Positions 1 to 10,005 of a DNA stretch of 64,000 nucleotides are shown in pieces. The position numbers were made by a program, and so were the translations under genes. Below the pieces are notes generated by a model that was not told where the DNA came from, did no database searches, and worked only from the letters and a program-made list of their open reading frames with translations. The first letter of the stretch is position 1. Each line of letters starts with the position of its first letter. Origin of the DNA: Chloracidobacterium sp. (GTDB lineage: Bacteria > Acidobacteriota > Blastocatellia > Pyrinomonadales > Pyrinomonadaceae); assembly GCA_015075585.1 (NCBI GenBank), contig JABTUB010000002.1:62001-126000 (forward strand), written 5' to 3'.

Positions 1-56
1 TCACCGGCAGCGATCTGATTTGCAAGATTGTCGGGGAGTACCCTTATTCGACTCAT
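1..56 (-). CDS. mutL: DNA mismatch repair protein MutL, N-terminal fragment
   Basis: Only the first 18 complete codons are inside the window. The ATG at 56-54 (minus strand) opens a frame reading MSRIRVLPDNLANQIAAG, which is the well-conserved start of MutL, just ahead of the first GHKL ATPase motif. MutL couples mismatch recognition by MutS to strand removal in the cytoplasm. The gene starts 2 bases after the bshC stop codon, so the two are almost certainly co-transcribed. The rest of the gene lies to the left of position 1. Identification rests on this short but distinctive segment. Confidence 0.85.
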   Translation of the reverse strand, partial: MSRIRVLPDNLANQIAAG

Positions 57-58
57 AG

Positions 59-1741
59 TTACAAATATATGATCCTATGGCCGTTATCGTTCAGGTCAAC
101 GGCTTGGTACAGCTGACGGATAAAGCCTTCGCCAAAACGATCGAGATACGTGATGATATTCAATTTCCGCTCCTGTAGGACCTTTTCGGGGAAGAGTGCA
201 TCGAACATCGCTGCGAGCCTGCGCTCCGCATCACCGCTGTTTCGTACAGCAGCGGCGTAAGCCTTCGTTCGGATCGCTGCGATGTGATAGAGCATCTTCC
301 GACGCCGCTTCGCGAATGCATCAGCTACTGTTACATCCAGTTTCGCCAAATGCCGGTCGAGGCGATTGAGCTCCGCATTTACCTTTTCTTCAACGTCAGC
401 TATCAGCCTCGCAGTATCGGGCGAGACCTCGCGTTCAACGATCTTCGGCAGGAGTTCATCGCGTCCCGCGAACAGGTCGATGAATGACAAGCCGTATTTC
501 GCAAGCGTACGCTGATGCCGCGACTCGATGACCGTAAAACTCTGCCGATGGCGGATCGGCGTAACACGGCGGCCTAATTGCTCATAAACGACCTGACATT
601 GTGCGAAATACGCGATCTCCGCGGCCCCGCCGAAATAACATATCGTCGGGAAAAGATGATCCTGAACAACCGGACGGAACATCACGCCGGCACTAAGCCT
701 TTCGGGGGTCGCTTCGGCAATGGTTCGCAACTCGGCAAGCGTGAATTTTCGGCGGTCACGTTTCGAGGTAACGAATCCGTCGGGTGACAACCGCAGGGCA
801 GAGCGTTCGCCCTTGTCGGTGAGCCAAAAGATCGGAAAATGATCCTCTTCCACATGTACTTGCGCGTGGTAGCCGTCGGCTGCCAGTTCAGCTGTCCGAT
901 CGAGAAGCCTTGTAACGATGGTTTGTGCGGAGTCGATCGCCGCTGAAAAGATCGGGGCCGAAAGTCTCTTCAGTCCGTAATGACGCGGATCGGCAAAAAT
1001 GAGACCGAACGGGGCGAATATCCTTGCCATCTGCGTCAGAAATGCGTCGCCAAAGCCGCGCCCCTCTTTCCACGTCTCGGAAAGGCCCTCGACGACCGCA
1101 TCCGTGAACTCTGTATTGCCGAGCTCATCCGCTAACTGCCCGATAACAGCGCCTATCGAGCTATCGATAGTGGTTGCTCCGACGGGAGAATTATCAATAC
1201 GGCCCGCCGGATGGAACTCTTTACGGATCAATGCCTCGCCCTTTCCGACAACCTCAGCCCAAGCCACCTCCTCAAAATCATGATCCTCGGTTGCTGCCCA
1301 AAATATCGGCACGGCATTCACACCCGAGGCGGTCAGCTCTTCGGCGAGTTTCACTGCCGATAACGCTTTATAGATCGTGTAAAGCGGCCCTGTGAAAAGA
1401 CCGGCCTGCTGACCCGAAAGCACCGCAACACACGACCGGTCGTTAAGCCGGTCGATGTTCCTAAAAGTATTCTCCGAGGCTCCGCAATTTGTATTTATCT
1501 CCGCAAGGGCAGAGCAAAGCTTGGCCCGGTCAACAGTAAACCCATCGCATACGTCGTCAGCCTCGCGTTGCCGGCCCGCCGACGCCGCAGGCAAAAATGA
1601 GAAATACTTTGCGACTGAGGCCGAAGCCGCCAAATGATCCAAAAATATGCGCGATTGGCCCGGAATATGGGCGAACGGCAAACTCTCGATCTCAAGGCCG
1701 CCTGCGGTCGCGAGGCGTTGGCTGGCACTTTCAGTGGTCAA
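59..1741 (-). CDS. bshC: Bacillithiol biosynthesis cysteine-adding enzyme BshC
   Basis: BshC adds cysteine to glucosaminyl-malate, the last step of bacillithiol synthesis (family knowledge). The protein carries the family signature WAATEDHDFEE about one third of the way in, a Rossmann-like N-terminal body, and a charged helical stretch near the C-terminus. I place the start at a TTG (1741-1739), giving 560 residues, close to the family's usual ~540. It is preceded 9 bases upstream by AAGGAG. A longer frame reaches 1846, but its extra 35 residues do not resemble the family and would run through the hairpin terminator at 1803-1831. mutL follows after 2 bases. Low-molecular-weight thiol production by this organism is the inference. 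Confidence 0.9.
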   Translation of the reverse strand: MTTESASQRLATAGGLEIESLPFAHIPGQSRIFLDHLAASASVAKYFSFLPAASAGRQREADDVCDGFTVDRAKLCSALAEINTNCGASENTFRNIDRLNDRSCVAVLSGQQAGLFTGPLYTIYKALSAVKLAEELTASGVNAVPIFWAATEDHDFEEVAWAEVVGKGEALIRKEFHPAGRIDNSPVGATTIDSSIGAVIGQLADELGNTEFTDAVVEGLSETWKEGRGFGDAFLTQMARIFAPFGLIFADPRHYGLKRLSAPIFSAAIDSAQTIVTRLLDRTAELAADGYHAQVHVEEDHFPIFWLTDKGERSALRLSPDGFVTSKRDRRKFTLAELRTIAEATPERLSAGVMFRPVVQDHLFPTICYFGGAAEIAYFAQCQVVYEQLGRRVTPIRHRQSFTVIESRHQRTLAKYGLSFIDLFAGRDELLPKIVEREVSPDTARLIADVEEKVNAELNRLDRHLAKLDVTVADAFAKRRRKMLYHIAAIRTKAYAAAVRNSGDAERRLAAMFDALFPEKVLQERKLNIITYLDRFGEGFIRQLYQAVDLNDNGHRIIYL

Positions 1742-1750
1742 TATTGACGA

Positions 1751-1756
1751 CTCCTT
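1751..1756 (-). promoter_or_regulatory. Ribosome binding site deciding the bshC TTG start
   Basis: Minus-strand AAGGAG sits 9 bases before a TTG codon at 1741. No comparable site precedes the longer in-frame start at 1846, and the TTG gives a BshC of normal length. Confidence 0.7.
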
Positions 1757-1802
1757 TGTAAGAAAATTATAGTGTCGCAGAAGCGAACTGCAAAATCCAA
1801 AG

Positions 1803-1831
1803 AAAAAAGGCGAGGCCGCGGCCCCGCCTTT
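1803..1831 (-). terminator. Rho-independent terminator of the BNR-repeat gene
   Basis: A GC-rich inverted repeat (AAAGGCG-a-GGCC around a GCGGCC core, mirrored as CGCCTTT) ends in six T on the minus strand. It lies directly downstream of the gene ending at 1851 and upstream of bshC, separating the two transcripts. Confidence 0.75.
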
Positions 1832-1850
1832 CACACCTATCGGCAATTGA

Positions 1851-3983
1851 TCACGGAGCGCTGGCGATCCGCGGCCTATCGGCTGAACCGCCGGCCGACT
1901 GTGTGCCGCGTTCTATCCTATAAACGCCCGATGAATGTGTCCCCGCATAGATACGGTTCGGGTCGCGCGGATCGAAGGCGAGTGCCCACACCCTGCGGCT
2001 CGGCAGATTCCAGTCCTTATCATCCATACGCTTCCACTTATCGCCTCCGTCGGTCGAGATGTAGATCCCGCCGCCCTTTTCGAGCGAGCTTGAAACGATA
2101 ACCTCATCTGTCCTTTCCGGATCGATCAAGATGCTCGTATAACTGCCGATGGGCAGCCCGCCGCCGCGTCGTTTCCATGTCGTACCGCCATCGCGGCTTA
2201 TGTAAAAAGTCTGTCCTGTTCCCACATAGATGCGATCAGGATCCTTAGGGTCACTCGCGATCGAGCTTACCGGTGAGCCGTCAGAGGTCGGAGCCACCTT
2301 AGCCCATGTCTTGCCTGAATCATGCGAGACGATAACGCCCGAAGTCGCCGTCCCGACCCAGATGGTTTCGGGGCGAAGCGGTGAGGTATGTATCGAAAAG
2401 ATATTGTCGTTATTGCCGCCCAGGTCGATCTTCTCCCAGCCTTGGGCAAAGTTATAGCTTCGATAAAGCCCTTTATCGGTTCCTGCGATCAGGCCGTTCT
2501 TACCGTCCTCGGTGAATTCAATGATCTTCACCTTCTCTTTGATCTGAGTGATCCCCTTCGGCACACTGACCGTCTTTACGATGTTCTTGCCCTTCCGGCG
2601 AACCGTTGTTTTAACTGTCTGAACCGGAACCTTGCCGGCAGGGATCGGCGCCCAGGTTATACCGCGGTCCATCGACCTATAAATGCCGACGTTCGTGCCC
2701 AAATACATCACGTTCGGCGTAACACGGTCTTGCCTCAGCGCAAACGGCGAGATCCGGTTGACGTCTATACTTGAAGAGGCCTTCCAGTTCGCTCCGCCGT
2801 CCGTACTGACAAAAAGAAATCCGCCGCCTGTCGCGATATTGCGGGTTGCCGCATAGAGCCTGTTCGGCTGCTGCAGATCCGGCATCACATTATATGTGAA
2901 CCGGCTGGTGAAGCGGTCATTGGTCGGCGTAAAATTCTTGCCGCCGTCATTCGAGACCATTACACCGTAATTGTTCGTCGCAATGAAAACGCGGTTGGGA
3001 ATATCAGGATGCAAAGCGATCGAGTTTATTTCAAGGTTTCTCTGCGTCGTCAACGACCATGCCTTGCCCGAGTTCGACGACATCCAGAAACCTTCTGTCG
3101 TCGCCGCAAAGATCGTTCCTGGCATCGTCGGGTGCTGCATGATATCACGCGTACGGCGTGACTGCGACGGAATGCCCTGAATCTTCGCCCACTTTTCGCC
3201 GCCGTTGACCGATTCGTAGATGCCGCTGCAGGCCGACGAGATTATATGCTCCGGATTACGCGGGTCGATATCGACCGCAAAGACGTCCGAGTCGTCGATC
3301 ATACCGTCCTTTATCAGCCGCCAGCTTTTGCCGCTGTCCGTCGATTTGTATGCCCGCCACCACGTTCCGGCGTAGATCGTGTTCGTACCGCGCGGATCGA
3401 TCGCGATCGAATCAACATTTATCGGGTTTGTAGTGGATGACAGCCGATCCCAGCTCTCGCCCGAATTCTTCGACACCCAAACGCCATTGGTCGTACCGGC
3501 AAAAAGATAATTCGCGTCGAAGGTTGACTGCACCAATGCGTGGACAGCCTCACCCTTTAACTCTTTGGAGGCCTTCCATGTTACGCCGCCGTCGGTCGAT
3601 CGGAAGAAGCCGCCGGGATTCTTATGCCTGTGGCCGGAGGCATAAATGATCCTTGAATCGCGTGAATCCACAAAAAGATTATCCAATATCAATTCAGGTT
3701 CATTCAGATTCACCAGCAGCCGCCAATTCTTGGCACCGTCGGCGGACGTATAGATCTGGCCGTCAAGTGTACTGAGATACAGGCGGTTCGGATCGCGCGG
3801 ATCAATGGTGATGCTTCTGACATCGCCGCCGTCCGGTCCGACGACCGCCCAATTTTCGAACTTCGGCAGATCGGCAGGCCCTTCCTCCGTTGGTGTTTCA
3901 CCAAGGACAAAGCTCGGGGCTGCGAAAGCTACTGCCAAAATGAAGATCAGGAGTTCAGCTGCGATTTTAGTTGTTCTTTTCAT
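1851..3983 (-). CDS. Secreted BNR/sortilin-type beta-propeller protein
   Basis: This 710-residue protein starts with a Sec signal peptide (MKRTTK, a hydrophobic core, then a small-residue cleavage zone near residue 28). It then consists of repeated blades of the pattern 'STDGGxxWK', 'GTTNGVWVSKNSG', 'DPRDPNRIYAGT', typical of BNR/Asp-box and Ycf48/VPS10-like propellers. At least ten Asp-box-like motifs can be counted across residues 50-690, enough for one large or two stacked propellers. I see no catalytic residues of sialidases, so a binding or structural role outside the cytoplasm is more likely than hydrolysis. The ATG at 3983 is preferred over a TTG two codons upstream. The transcript appears monocistronic, ending at the 1803-1831 terminator. 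Confidence 0.75.
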   Translation of the reverse strand: MKRTTKIAAELLIFILAVAFAAPSFVLGETPTEEGPADLPKFENWAVVGPDGGDVRSITIDPRDPNRLYLSTLDGQIYTSADGAKNWRLLVNLNEPELILDNLFVDSRDSRIIYASGHRHKNPGGFFRSTDGGVTWKASKELKGEAVHALVQSTFDANYLFAGTTNGVWVSKNSGESWDRLSSTTNPINVDSIAIDPRGTNTIYAGTWWRAYKSTDSGKSWRLIKDGMIDDSDVFAVDIDPRNPEHIISSACSGIYESVNGGEKWAKIQGIPSQSRRTRDIMQHPTMPGTIFAATTEGFWMSSNSGKAWSLTTQRNLEINSIALHPDIPNRVFIATNNYGVMVSNDGGKNFTPTNDRFTSRFTYNVMPDLQQPNRLYAATRNIATGGGFLFVSTDGGANWKASSSIDVNRISPFALRQDRVTPNVMYLGTNVGIYRSMDRGITWAPIPAGKVPVQTVKTTVRRKGKNIVKTVSVPKGITQIKEKVKIIEFTEDGKNGLIAGTDKGLYRSYNFAQGWEKIDLGGNNDNIFSIHTSPLRPETIWVGTATSGVIVSHDSGKTWAKVAPTSDGSPVSSIASDPKDPDRIYVGTGQTFYISRDGGTTWKRRGGGLPIGSYTSILIDPERTDEVIVSSSLEKGGGIYISTDGGDKWKRMDDKDWNLPSRRVWALAFDPRDPNRIYAGTHSSGVYRIERGTQSAGGSADRPRIASAP

Positions 3984-4150
3984 GATCAAAACGGTCTGCG
4001 GTGAAATTTACGACGGATCGCTGTTACGGGAAGATGACACTCTTTGAGATGCCAAGCTCGCACTGCGGGTTTACCCGAATACGGCCGGCGGTGTTCGCGT
4101 TAAACGCGGCGACAGGACTATCTTTACAAAAACGGGCGCGAGTTGCAAGC

Positions 4151-4186
4151 AAAAAGACGGCCGAAGGTTGCGGAGAACCTTCGGCC
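4151..4186 (-). terminator. Rho-independent terminator downstream of the 4222 gene
   Basis: A perfect 11-bp stem (GGCCGAAGGTT / AACCTTCGGCC) with a 6-base loop is followed on the minus strand by a short T-rich tract. It lies about 35 bases after the stop codon at 4222. Confidence 0.85.
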
Positions 4187-4221
4187 GCCTCGGTTATGTT
4201 CGCCGTAAGGCGAAGCTGTTA

Positions 4222-6684
4222 TTAGTTCGATGGCGGTTCTGCACCTGCCGGTACGAACCAGAACGATGTGCTGATCGGGCCGCTGCCGACCACATCGACC
4301 CAGCGAAGCTTGCTTGCATCGTACTTACGGAAGTTGACTGCCTTCATGATCTGGTTCTTGCGAGCCTTGATCTGAGCAGCGGTGCCGTGATTTACGATGT
4401 AGCCGGTCGCATTCGGGTCGTTGTTAAGTCTGATGTAGAAGTTATCCACACGAGCCTTGACATCGTCATCCTTCAACGGGCCGAACTCATCAACGAGATC
4501 CTTCTGCGGCAGATTTGCGATCTCCGCAGTTGCACTCGCCGTGGTGTCGCAGTTGCACGCAGCATCAGTTCCGCCGAGTTCGACAGTAGCTGTAACTGTC
4601 TGTCCGGCCATCTCTCTGGTCGTGGCGACCGTGATGCTCGACGTACCCTGTCCGCTGGTGATCGTTCCGTTGGAAACGGTCCAGTTATAGGTGTAGCTGC
4701 CGGAGCCGCTCACGTTAGCCGTAAATGTTGCCGAGCCGCCCGGTGTGACAAGGCCTGCAGGTCCGTCAGCTGAGAGCGACGGGCATACACACGGTATCGA
4801 GCAGCTGTCGCATTCTTTGACAGTAACCGTCTCGGTCTTTGTCTGACCGCAAATGCCGCAGCCGTCATCAACACCCGCAGTGATCGTGTAGGTTCCGGGG
4901 CGAACGCCGCTGAGATCCCACGAGACGCTTGATCCTTGGCCTACAACACGGCCGCCGGAGACGGTGTAGTTGTAAACGAGAGGATCGTTGTCCTTATCGG
5001 TCGCTGTGGTCGAAACACTGATCGTCTGATTGTCGCTGCACGCTTCTGACGTTGATTTCGTTCCGGCAGGACACGGCAGGATAACCGTGCGGTCGCTGAG
5101 CGTCAAGCCTGTAACATCAGCCGGACTGTTGACACGATCCGATTCACGCTTGTCCCGACGGCCGATCCAGAGCTGTGCGATATATCCGTTAGCATCACTC
5201 GATGTCTGGAAGCCCGGAACTGGAGCGGTAAAGTTGCTCGTAATGACCTGTGTCACACAATTTGGAGTTCCATCCGGACCGGTACCCGGGGTCGTGCCGC
5301 CGCCTTGTCCGATATAGCACGGAACCGTAACTTTGGTGGAGAAGGCCTGTTTGTTAACACTGTCCCAGTCCTGCTGATTAAAGTTGTAGCGATAGGCGAA
5401 ACCAAGCCCCCACCAACGAGCGGGGAAGATCCTCGCACCGGCAATGCCGTCGATCGGATGATTCTCGAATGCGTTAGGTGTACGTCCGCCGACATACTGA
5501 AGTGTGCGGAGCTCGAGGATCGGCTGGAAGAACTTGTTGACCGGGAAATCAATGCCGAATGCGGCGTGAACTTCATTCGAACGGTCAAGAAGCTTGAATG
5601 TTCCATTCGGGAAGCTGCCCTTCGGATCCGAAGCCCAAAGGAAACCGACGTTTGCCGAGAGATTCACCCATTTAGCCAATCGGGCATCTGCGAATGTGGC
5701 AACGTAAACGTCCCCCCTGTCACCGCCCGGGCTAGCGCCGCGCTGAAGCTGATTAAAGCCACTGTATCCTTTGGCACTGTCCGCGTACCATCTGTAGGCA
5801 GCGACAAAACCAAAGCCGATCGGGTTATCAAGGCTCGTAAGCCTGAACTTTGCTCCCGCTGTAAAGCTGTTGAACGCACTATCCGCGAACGAGCGTGAAA
5901 TGAACGGAGCATCAGGAAGATACGACGGCATGGTCGTAAAAACCGTAGGTGCGGTTCCGGCCGGAGCTCCCGTAGGACTCGTGAGCTGGACGGTCTGAAG
6001 CACTATACCCGGCAGAATACTGCCATAAACTGAACCGACACCGGGGAACCGGCCTGCGCCGTTACCCGAACCGGCCTGCGGCGGGCCCATCGTCGGCGTC
6101 GTGCCCGGGCCGAACCCGAACGAAGGGCCTGCCGGGAAACTCAAACCAAAGTTACCCGTGCTGCCGCCCGTGAACGGAAATTGAAACCAAGGTGCACCGA
6201 TCGGCCGATACACAGCCTGATTTGCAAACATGCTCGGGCCGGGGCCTTGCGGCGCCAAAATGATCGCCGGCCTTACCTGTAAGCCGCCGGTCGTCCAGAA
6301 CTGAGTGTTCGGAAGGTAGGCACTCGAAAGGTTCGTAAGAGCATTTGCCCTGACCTGACGATATGCCTCGGTTTCAAAGAACAACTCGACGTGATCGGTC
6401 AAGCCGACCTGAAAACTGAGCGGCACCGCCGAAAGATCGACGTTGCCCGGATCGCGATCCCAGTTGCTCAAAGCTGCGCTGAAAGTAAACTCACCGCGCC
6501 GAAGAGTGGAACCGTCATATACCGTGAACAGGCCCGTAGGGCCGCCAAAAGGACCACCGGTACCAACGGTCGGCGCTGTATTCCGCGGGTCTTTAGCAGA
6601 CCGCAGATGGTGTTGCGCCGCCGCCGAGGCGACCAGTGAAAGCATTAAGAGCGTAATAACATACGCCTTGTTTGCGAATTTCAT
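4222..6684 (-). CDS. Large outer-membrane-type protein with Ig/PKD-like repeats and OmpA-like tail
   Basis: The protein has about 820 residues and a Sec signal peptide ending near AAAQHH. Residues ~50-460 alternate aromatic and polar residues in short strands, as in a beta-barrel ('GEFTFSAALSNWD', 'FGFGFVAAYRWY', 'GLGFAYRYNFN'). Two Ig/PKD-like segments follow (~510-630 and ~640-720), with paired Cys motifs such as CDSCSIPC. The last ~95 residues (KDLVDEFGPLKDDDVKARVD onward) resemble a degenerate OmpA/SmpB-like periplasmic domain. The start is the second of two adjacent ATGs, 6-7 bases after a strong GGAGG. It is probably an outer-membrane structural protein, and the specific function is unknown. 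A strong terminator follows at 4151-4186. Confidence 0.6.
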   Translation of the reverse strand: MKFANKAYVITLLMLSLVASAAAQHHLRSAKDPRNTAPTVGTGGPFGGPTGLFTVYDGSTLRRGEFTFSAALSNWDRDPGNVDLSAVPLSFQVGLTDHVELFFETEAYRQVRANALTNLSSAYLPNTQFWTTGGLQVRPAIILAPQGPGPSMFANQAVYRPIGAPWFQFPFTGGSTGNFGLSFPAGPSFGFGPGTTPTMGPPQAGSGNGAGRFPGVGSVYGSILPGIVLQTVQLTSPTGAPAGTAPTVFTTMPSYLPDAPFISRSFADSAFNSFTAGAKFRLTSLDNPIGFGFVAAYRWYADSAKGYSGFNQLQRGASPGGDRGDVYVATFADARLAKWVNLSANVGFLWASDPKGSFPNGTFKLLDRSNEVHAAFGIDFPVNKFFQPILELRTLQYVGGRTPNAFENHPIDGIAGARIFPARWWGLGFAYRYNFNQQDWDSVNKQAFSTKVTVPCYIGQGGGTTPGTGPDGTPNCVTQVITSNFTAPVPGFQTSSDANGYIAQLWIGRRDKRESDRVNSPADVTGLTLSDRTVILPCPAGTKSTSEACSDNQTISVSTTATDKDNDPLVYNYTVSGGRVVGQGSSVSWDLSGVRPGTYTITAGVDDGCGICGQTKTETVTVKECDSCSIPCVCPSLSADGPAGLVTPGGSATFTANVSGSGSYTYNWTVSNGTITSGQGTSSITVATTREMAGQTVTATVELGGTDAACNCDTTASATAEIANLPQKDLVDEFGPLKDDDVKARVDNFYIRLNNDPNATGYIVNHGTAAQIKARKNQIMKAVNFRKYDASKLRWVDVVGSGPISTSFWFVPAGAEPPSN

Positions 6685-6958
6685 CATTTTCCTCCGCTGA
6701 AAATAAATAATCAGTTTCATTGATCGGTCAAACGCTTGCTTTTCACGCTTTGTCTGCCGACTGTCGCTTCAACTTCCGCAATAAAGGTGCGGCCATCAAA
6801 GACGAATTCTTGAACAAATACTAGAACATTAAATACAGGTTTATACGAGAGCACCGTCAAAAAGTCAACGCCTGACCCGAAAACCCATTACTCCGACAAT
6901 TGAGACTATCTTACATTAAGCCGAAAATCAAGTTGATTTTTGCTTATGATGCAAATAT

Positions 6959-8248
6959 TTAGGCATAGATACCACGCATTCTGGTATGGTAGGCCACTCG
7001 GTCAATTGCCATCATATATGCTGCCGTTCGCGAATCAACTCCGTGCCTGTCGCCGTAGCCGACAAGTTCATTAAAACTCGCGATCATTTTCTCCTCAAGC
7101 CTTGAATTAACTTCGGCCTCCGACCAGAAATAACCGGTCCTGTCCTGAACCCATTCGAAGTACGATACCGTTACACCGCCCGCATTGGCAAGAATATCCG
7201 GAACAACGAAGATCCCCTTGTCATGCAGTATCTGATCGGCCTTTGGCGTGGTCGGCCCGTTCGCTCCTTCTGCAAGTATCTTGCACTGGAGCCGGCCGGC
7301 GTTCTCCGATGTTATCTGATTCTCGGTCGCACAAGGGGCAAGCACATCACACTCGATCTCGAGCAGCGTCTTGTTATCAACGCGCTCAGCCTCAGGATAG
7401 CCCTCAAGCGTCCGATTTTCCTGAAGATACTGCCTAACCTTGGGTATGTCTAGTCCGTTCGAGTTGTGGATGCCGCCAAAGATATCCGAAATGGCGATGA
7501 TCTTATAGCCTGTATCATGCATCAACTGCGCAGCCATTCCGCCCACATTTCCCGAGCCTTGAATAACCACTGATGTTTGCTCAGGCGTCTTATCAAGCCG
7601 TTTTATGGCCTCATTGACGCAAAACAGGACGCCTCGGCCCGTTGCTTCTTTTCGCCCCAGACTGCCGCCGAGGGCGACAGGCTTTCCTGTGACGACGGCT
7701 GTGACCGTGTGACGTGCGTGCATAGAATATGTATCCATGATCCACGCCATTGTCTGTTCATTCGTATTCATATCGGGAGCCGGAACATCCTTATCCGGCC
7801 CGATGAAGTCGATCAATTCCGCCGTGTAGCGCCGCGTCAGCCGCTCAAGTTCACCGAGCGACATCTGCGACGGATCGCACACGATACCGCCTTTGCCGCC
7901 GCCGAAAGGAACGTTAACGACAGCGCATTTCCATGTCATCCACGCCGAAAGGGCCTTCACCTCTTCGATAGTTACGTCAGGTGCGTAGCGAATGCCGCCC
8001 TTTGCCGGCCCGCGGGCAAAGTTGTGCTGAACGCGGTATCCTTCAAAAACCTGTATATGCCCTGTATCCATGCGAACCGGTATGTACACCTTTATCTCAC
8101 GGCTCGGCACACGCATAACAGCATAAAGATCTTCATCAAGCCCGAGAAGCTTTGCCGCACGGTCAAAGCGCTCGCTCATGGCATCAAAGGGATTCTTTTC
8201 GTCACTGCCCTTGAAGCGCCGCATCTCATCGGCCATTGGGTTTGCCAT
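6959..8248 (-). CDS. gdhA: Glutamate dehydrogenase (Glu/Leu/Phe/Val dehydrogenase family)
   Basis: The enzyme catalyses the reversible oxidative deamination of glutamate to 2-oxoglutarate and ammonia in the cytoplasm. The 429-residue length matches hexameric bacterial enzymes. Visible motifs are the substrate region with its catalytic lysine ([10 protein letters not shown], ~residue 115), the catalytic Asp segment [14 protein letters not shown], and the Rossmann dinucleotide loop (IQGSGNVGG, ~230). The acidic residue at the end of the second Rossmann strand would help decide NAD versus NADP use but cannot be settled by eye. The ATG at 8248 has a GGAGAG upstream. It is divergent from the TPR gene at 8545 across about 300 bases in which I recognised no defined regulatory site. 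Confidence 0.93.
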   Translation of the reverse strand: MANPMADEMRRFKGSDEKNPFDAMSERFDRAAKLLGLDEDLYAVMRVPSREIKVYIPVRMDTGHIQVFEGYRVQHNFARGPAKGGIRYAPDVTIEEVKALSAWMTWKCAVVNVPFGGGKGGIVCDPSQMSLGELERLTRRYTAELIDFIGPDKDVPAPDMNTNEQTMAWIMDTYSMHARHTVTAVVTGKPVALGGSLGRKEATGRGVLFCVNEAIKRLDKTPEQTSVVIQGSGNVGGMAAQLMHDTGYKIIAISDIFGGIHNSNGLDIPKVRQYLQENRTLEGYPEAERVDNKTLLEIECDVLAPCATENQITSENAGRLQCKILAEGANGPTTPKADQILHDKGIFVVPDILANAGGVTVSYFEWVQDRTGYFWSEAEVNSRLEEKMIASFNELVGYGDRHGVDSRTAAYMMAIDRVAYHTRMRGIYA

Positions 8249-8544
8249 TGTTATCCACTCTCCAAAATCAAGCTTATTTATTTAAGATGTTTCTCAAAAG
8301 AACGTGATCTCGCGGCCCGGCCTCCTCCAAATAATGTCCGTCCAACAGAAACGCTGGCTGAGGCATCCAACAACATCGCCCGTTAAGCGCGACGTTCGGC
8401 CATGGAAGCACGAACCGGCCACGGCTAATCGAATGTTATCTTACTGCCCATTGGTTGGCAAATTTGGTCATCGCCGTCGCTCTAAGAATTTTCACAAAGC
8501 GGTGAGTACAGTGGTAATCTTTAACATTATTGGCAGGAAATAAG

Positions 8545-10005
8545 ATGCGCCTATCAAGCATTCGGAACAAGATCCAAGCGGCCGCCGTGATAGCGCTGGC
8601 GGTTGTTCTGACAGGTGCTTATATTCAGGCTCAGGACAATGATGACGAACAACGCCAGCAGGACGCCGTGGCGGCCTTCAACGAAGGCCAAGATCTGCAC
8701 GAAAAGGGCGATCTCGCCGGAGCGATAGCCAAATACGATAAGGCCATCACCCTTATAAAGATCTTTCCCGAAGCCGAACTGCAAAAAGGCTCGGCTTATC
8801 TCTCGCTGAACGATCTCAGTTCGGCGGAAGCTGCTTTTCGCCAAGCGGTCAGGGACCGGCCGGATTGGACGCTTGGCCTCGCGATGCTCGGCGACGTACT
8901 CGTACGGCAGATGGCGATCGCGGCCGATCGCGGCGACAAGCAAAAAGCCGCCGGACTTGCAACGGAAGCGTCGCGGACACTCGAGCGATCGATCGAGCTT
9001 GACGTCAACAATTACCCGGCATACTCGGCAATGGTTGACCTCCAGTTGCGCACGAACGCTCCGGATGCCGAGGTCACCGCGACGCTTTTAAAGCTGCAGG
9101 CCATCAGCGACGGCAAAATGAAGGTGCCTTCGTCCGTTTGGCTGGCCCGTGCCGCACTGGAAGAGCGGCTCGGCAGACGGCCCGACGCTCGATCCGATCT
9201 TAAAAAGGCACTTGATGCCGACCCTCGATCTGTCAATGCGCTGCGGTTCGCTGCCCGGCTTGCCTTGGACGACCGTGATGTTGAGCAGGCGGCAATGTAT
9301 AGGGATGAGCTTCGGAAACTGCGCGTCAGCGGCTCGGTCTTGGCATTGCTGTCGGCCCGTATCTTTGCCGCACAAGGGAAATATGCCGAGGCCGCAAAGG
9401 AGCTTTCGTCAATAAAGGAACCATCTGCTGAGGCCGATGAGCTGAGAGCAAAACTTGAAGCGGTTACAGCAAAGAGCACGGCGGAACTTGAAGCGGCACT
9501 GCAGAACGATCCTTCGAACGCTGCTGTTCTGGGCCGACTTTGCTCGGCATATCGCGTTGATTCACCCGCAAAAGCAATTGACCTCTGCCGCCGTGCGGCC
9601 TCGGCCGAGCCGGACAATATCGATCATGTGATCGGTTATGCGAGGGCGCTCGTTCAGGCGCGGCAATTCGATCAGGCCGTACCATTATTACAAAAGCTGA
9701 AAGCGCGGCTGCCGGATAACGCGACCGTGCGAAGCGACCTTGCGGCAGCGTTGTTTCAGCTAAAGCGATATCCTGAAGCAAAGGCCGAGTATCTTTGGAT
9801 CGTTGATAGGATGCCCGACCGACCGATCGCATATTTTCTTTTGGCGATAACGTACGACCATCTGGGCGAATACATCGATGCAATGGCGAATTACCAATCG
9901 TTCCTCAAGATCGCCGATCCCGAGAGGAATCAGCTTGAGATAGATAAGGTAAAATTGAGAATGCCTTCGCTTGAGCGGGATATGAAAGGGATGAAACGCA
10001 AATGA
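8545..10005 (+). CDS. Exported tetratricopeptide-repeat protein
   Basis: A signal peptide (basic start, hydrophobic residues ~10-27, AQ cleavage region) is followed by TPR helices through most of the 486 residues. Canonical positions are visible in 'AVAAFNEGQDLHEKGDLAGA', 'AYLSLNDLSSAEAAFRQAV' and 'YFLLAITYDHLGEYIDAMA'. TPR domains are protein-binding scaffolds, and a periplasmic or lipid-facing role is inferred from the signal. The ATG at 8545 is chosen because AGGAAA lies just upstream; a TTG at 8530 gives a longer but less natural signal. The next gene overlaps by the ATGA junction, so this heads a three-gene operon. Confidence 0.8.
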   Translation: MRLSSIRNKIQAAAVIALAVVLTGAYIQAQDNDDEQRQQDAVAAFNEGQDLHEKGDLAGAIAKYDKAITLIKIFPEAELQKGSAYLSLNDLSSAEAAFRQAVRDRPDWTLGLAMLGDVLVRQMAIAADRGDKQKAAGLATEASRTLERSIELDVNNYPAYSAMVDLQLRTNAPDAEVTATLLKLQAISDGKMKVPSSVWLARAALEERLGRRPDARSDLKKALDADPRSVNALRFAARLALDDRDVEQAAMYRDELRKLRVSGSVLALLSARIFAAQGKYAEAAKELSSIKEPSAEADELRAKLEAVTAKSTAELEAALQNDPSNAAVLGRLCSAYRVDSPAKAIDLCRRAASAEPDNIDHVIGYARALVQARQFDQAVPLLQKLKARLPDNATVRSDLAAALFQLKRYPEAKAEYLWIVDRMPDRPIAYFLLAITYDHLGEYIDAMANYQSFLKIADPERNQLEIDKVKLRMPSLERDMKGMKRK

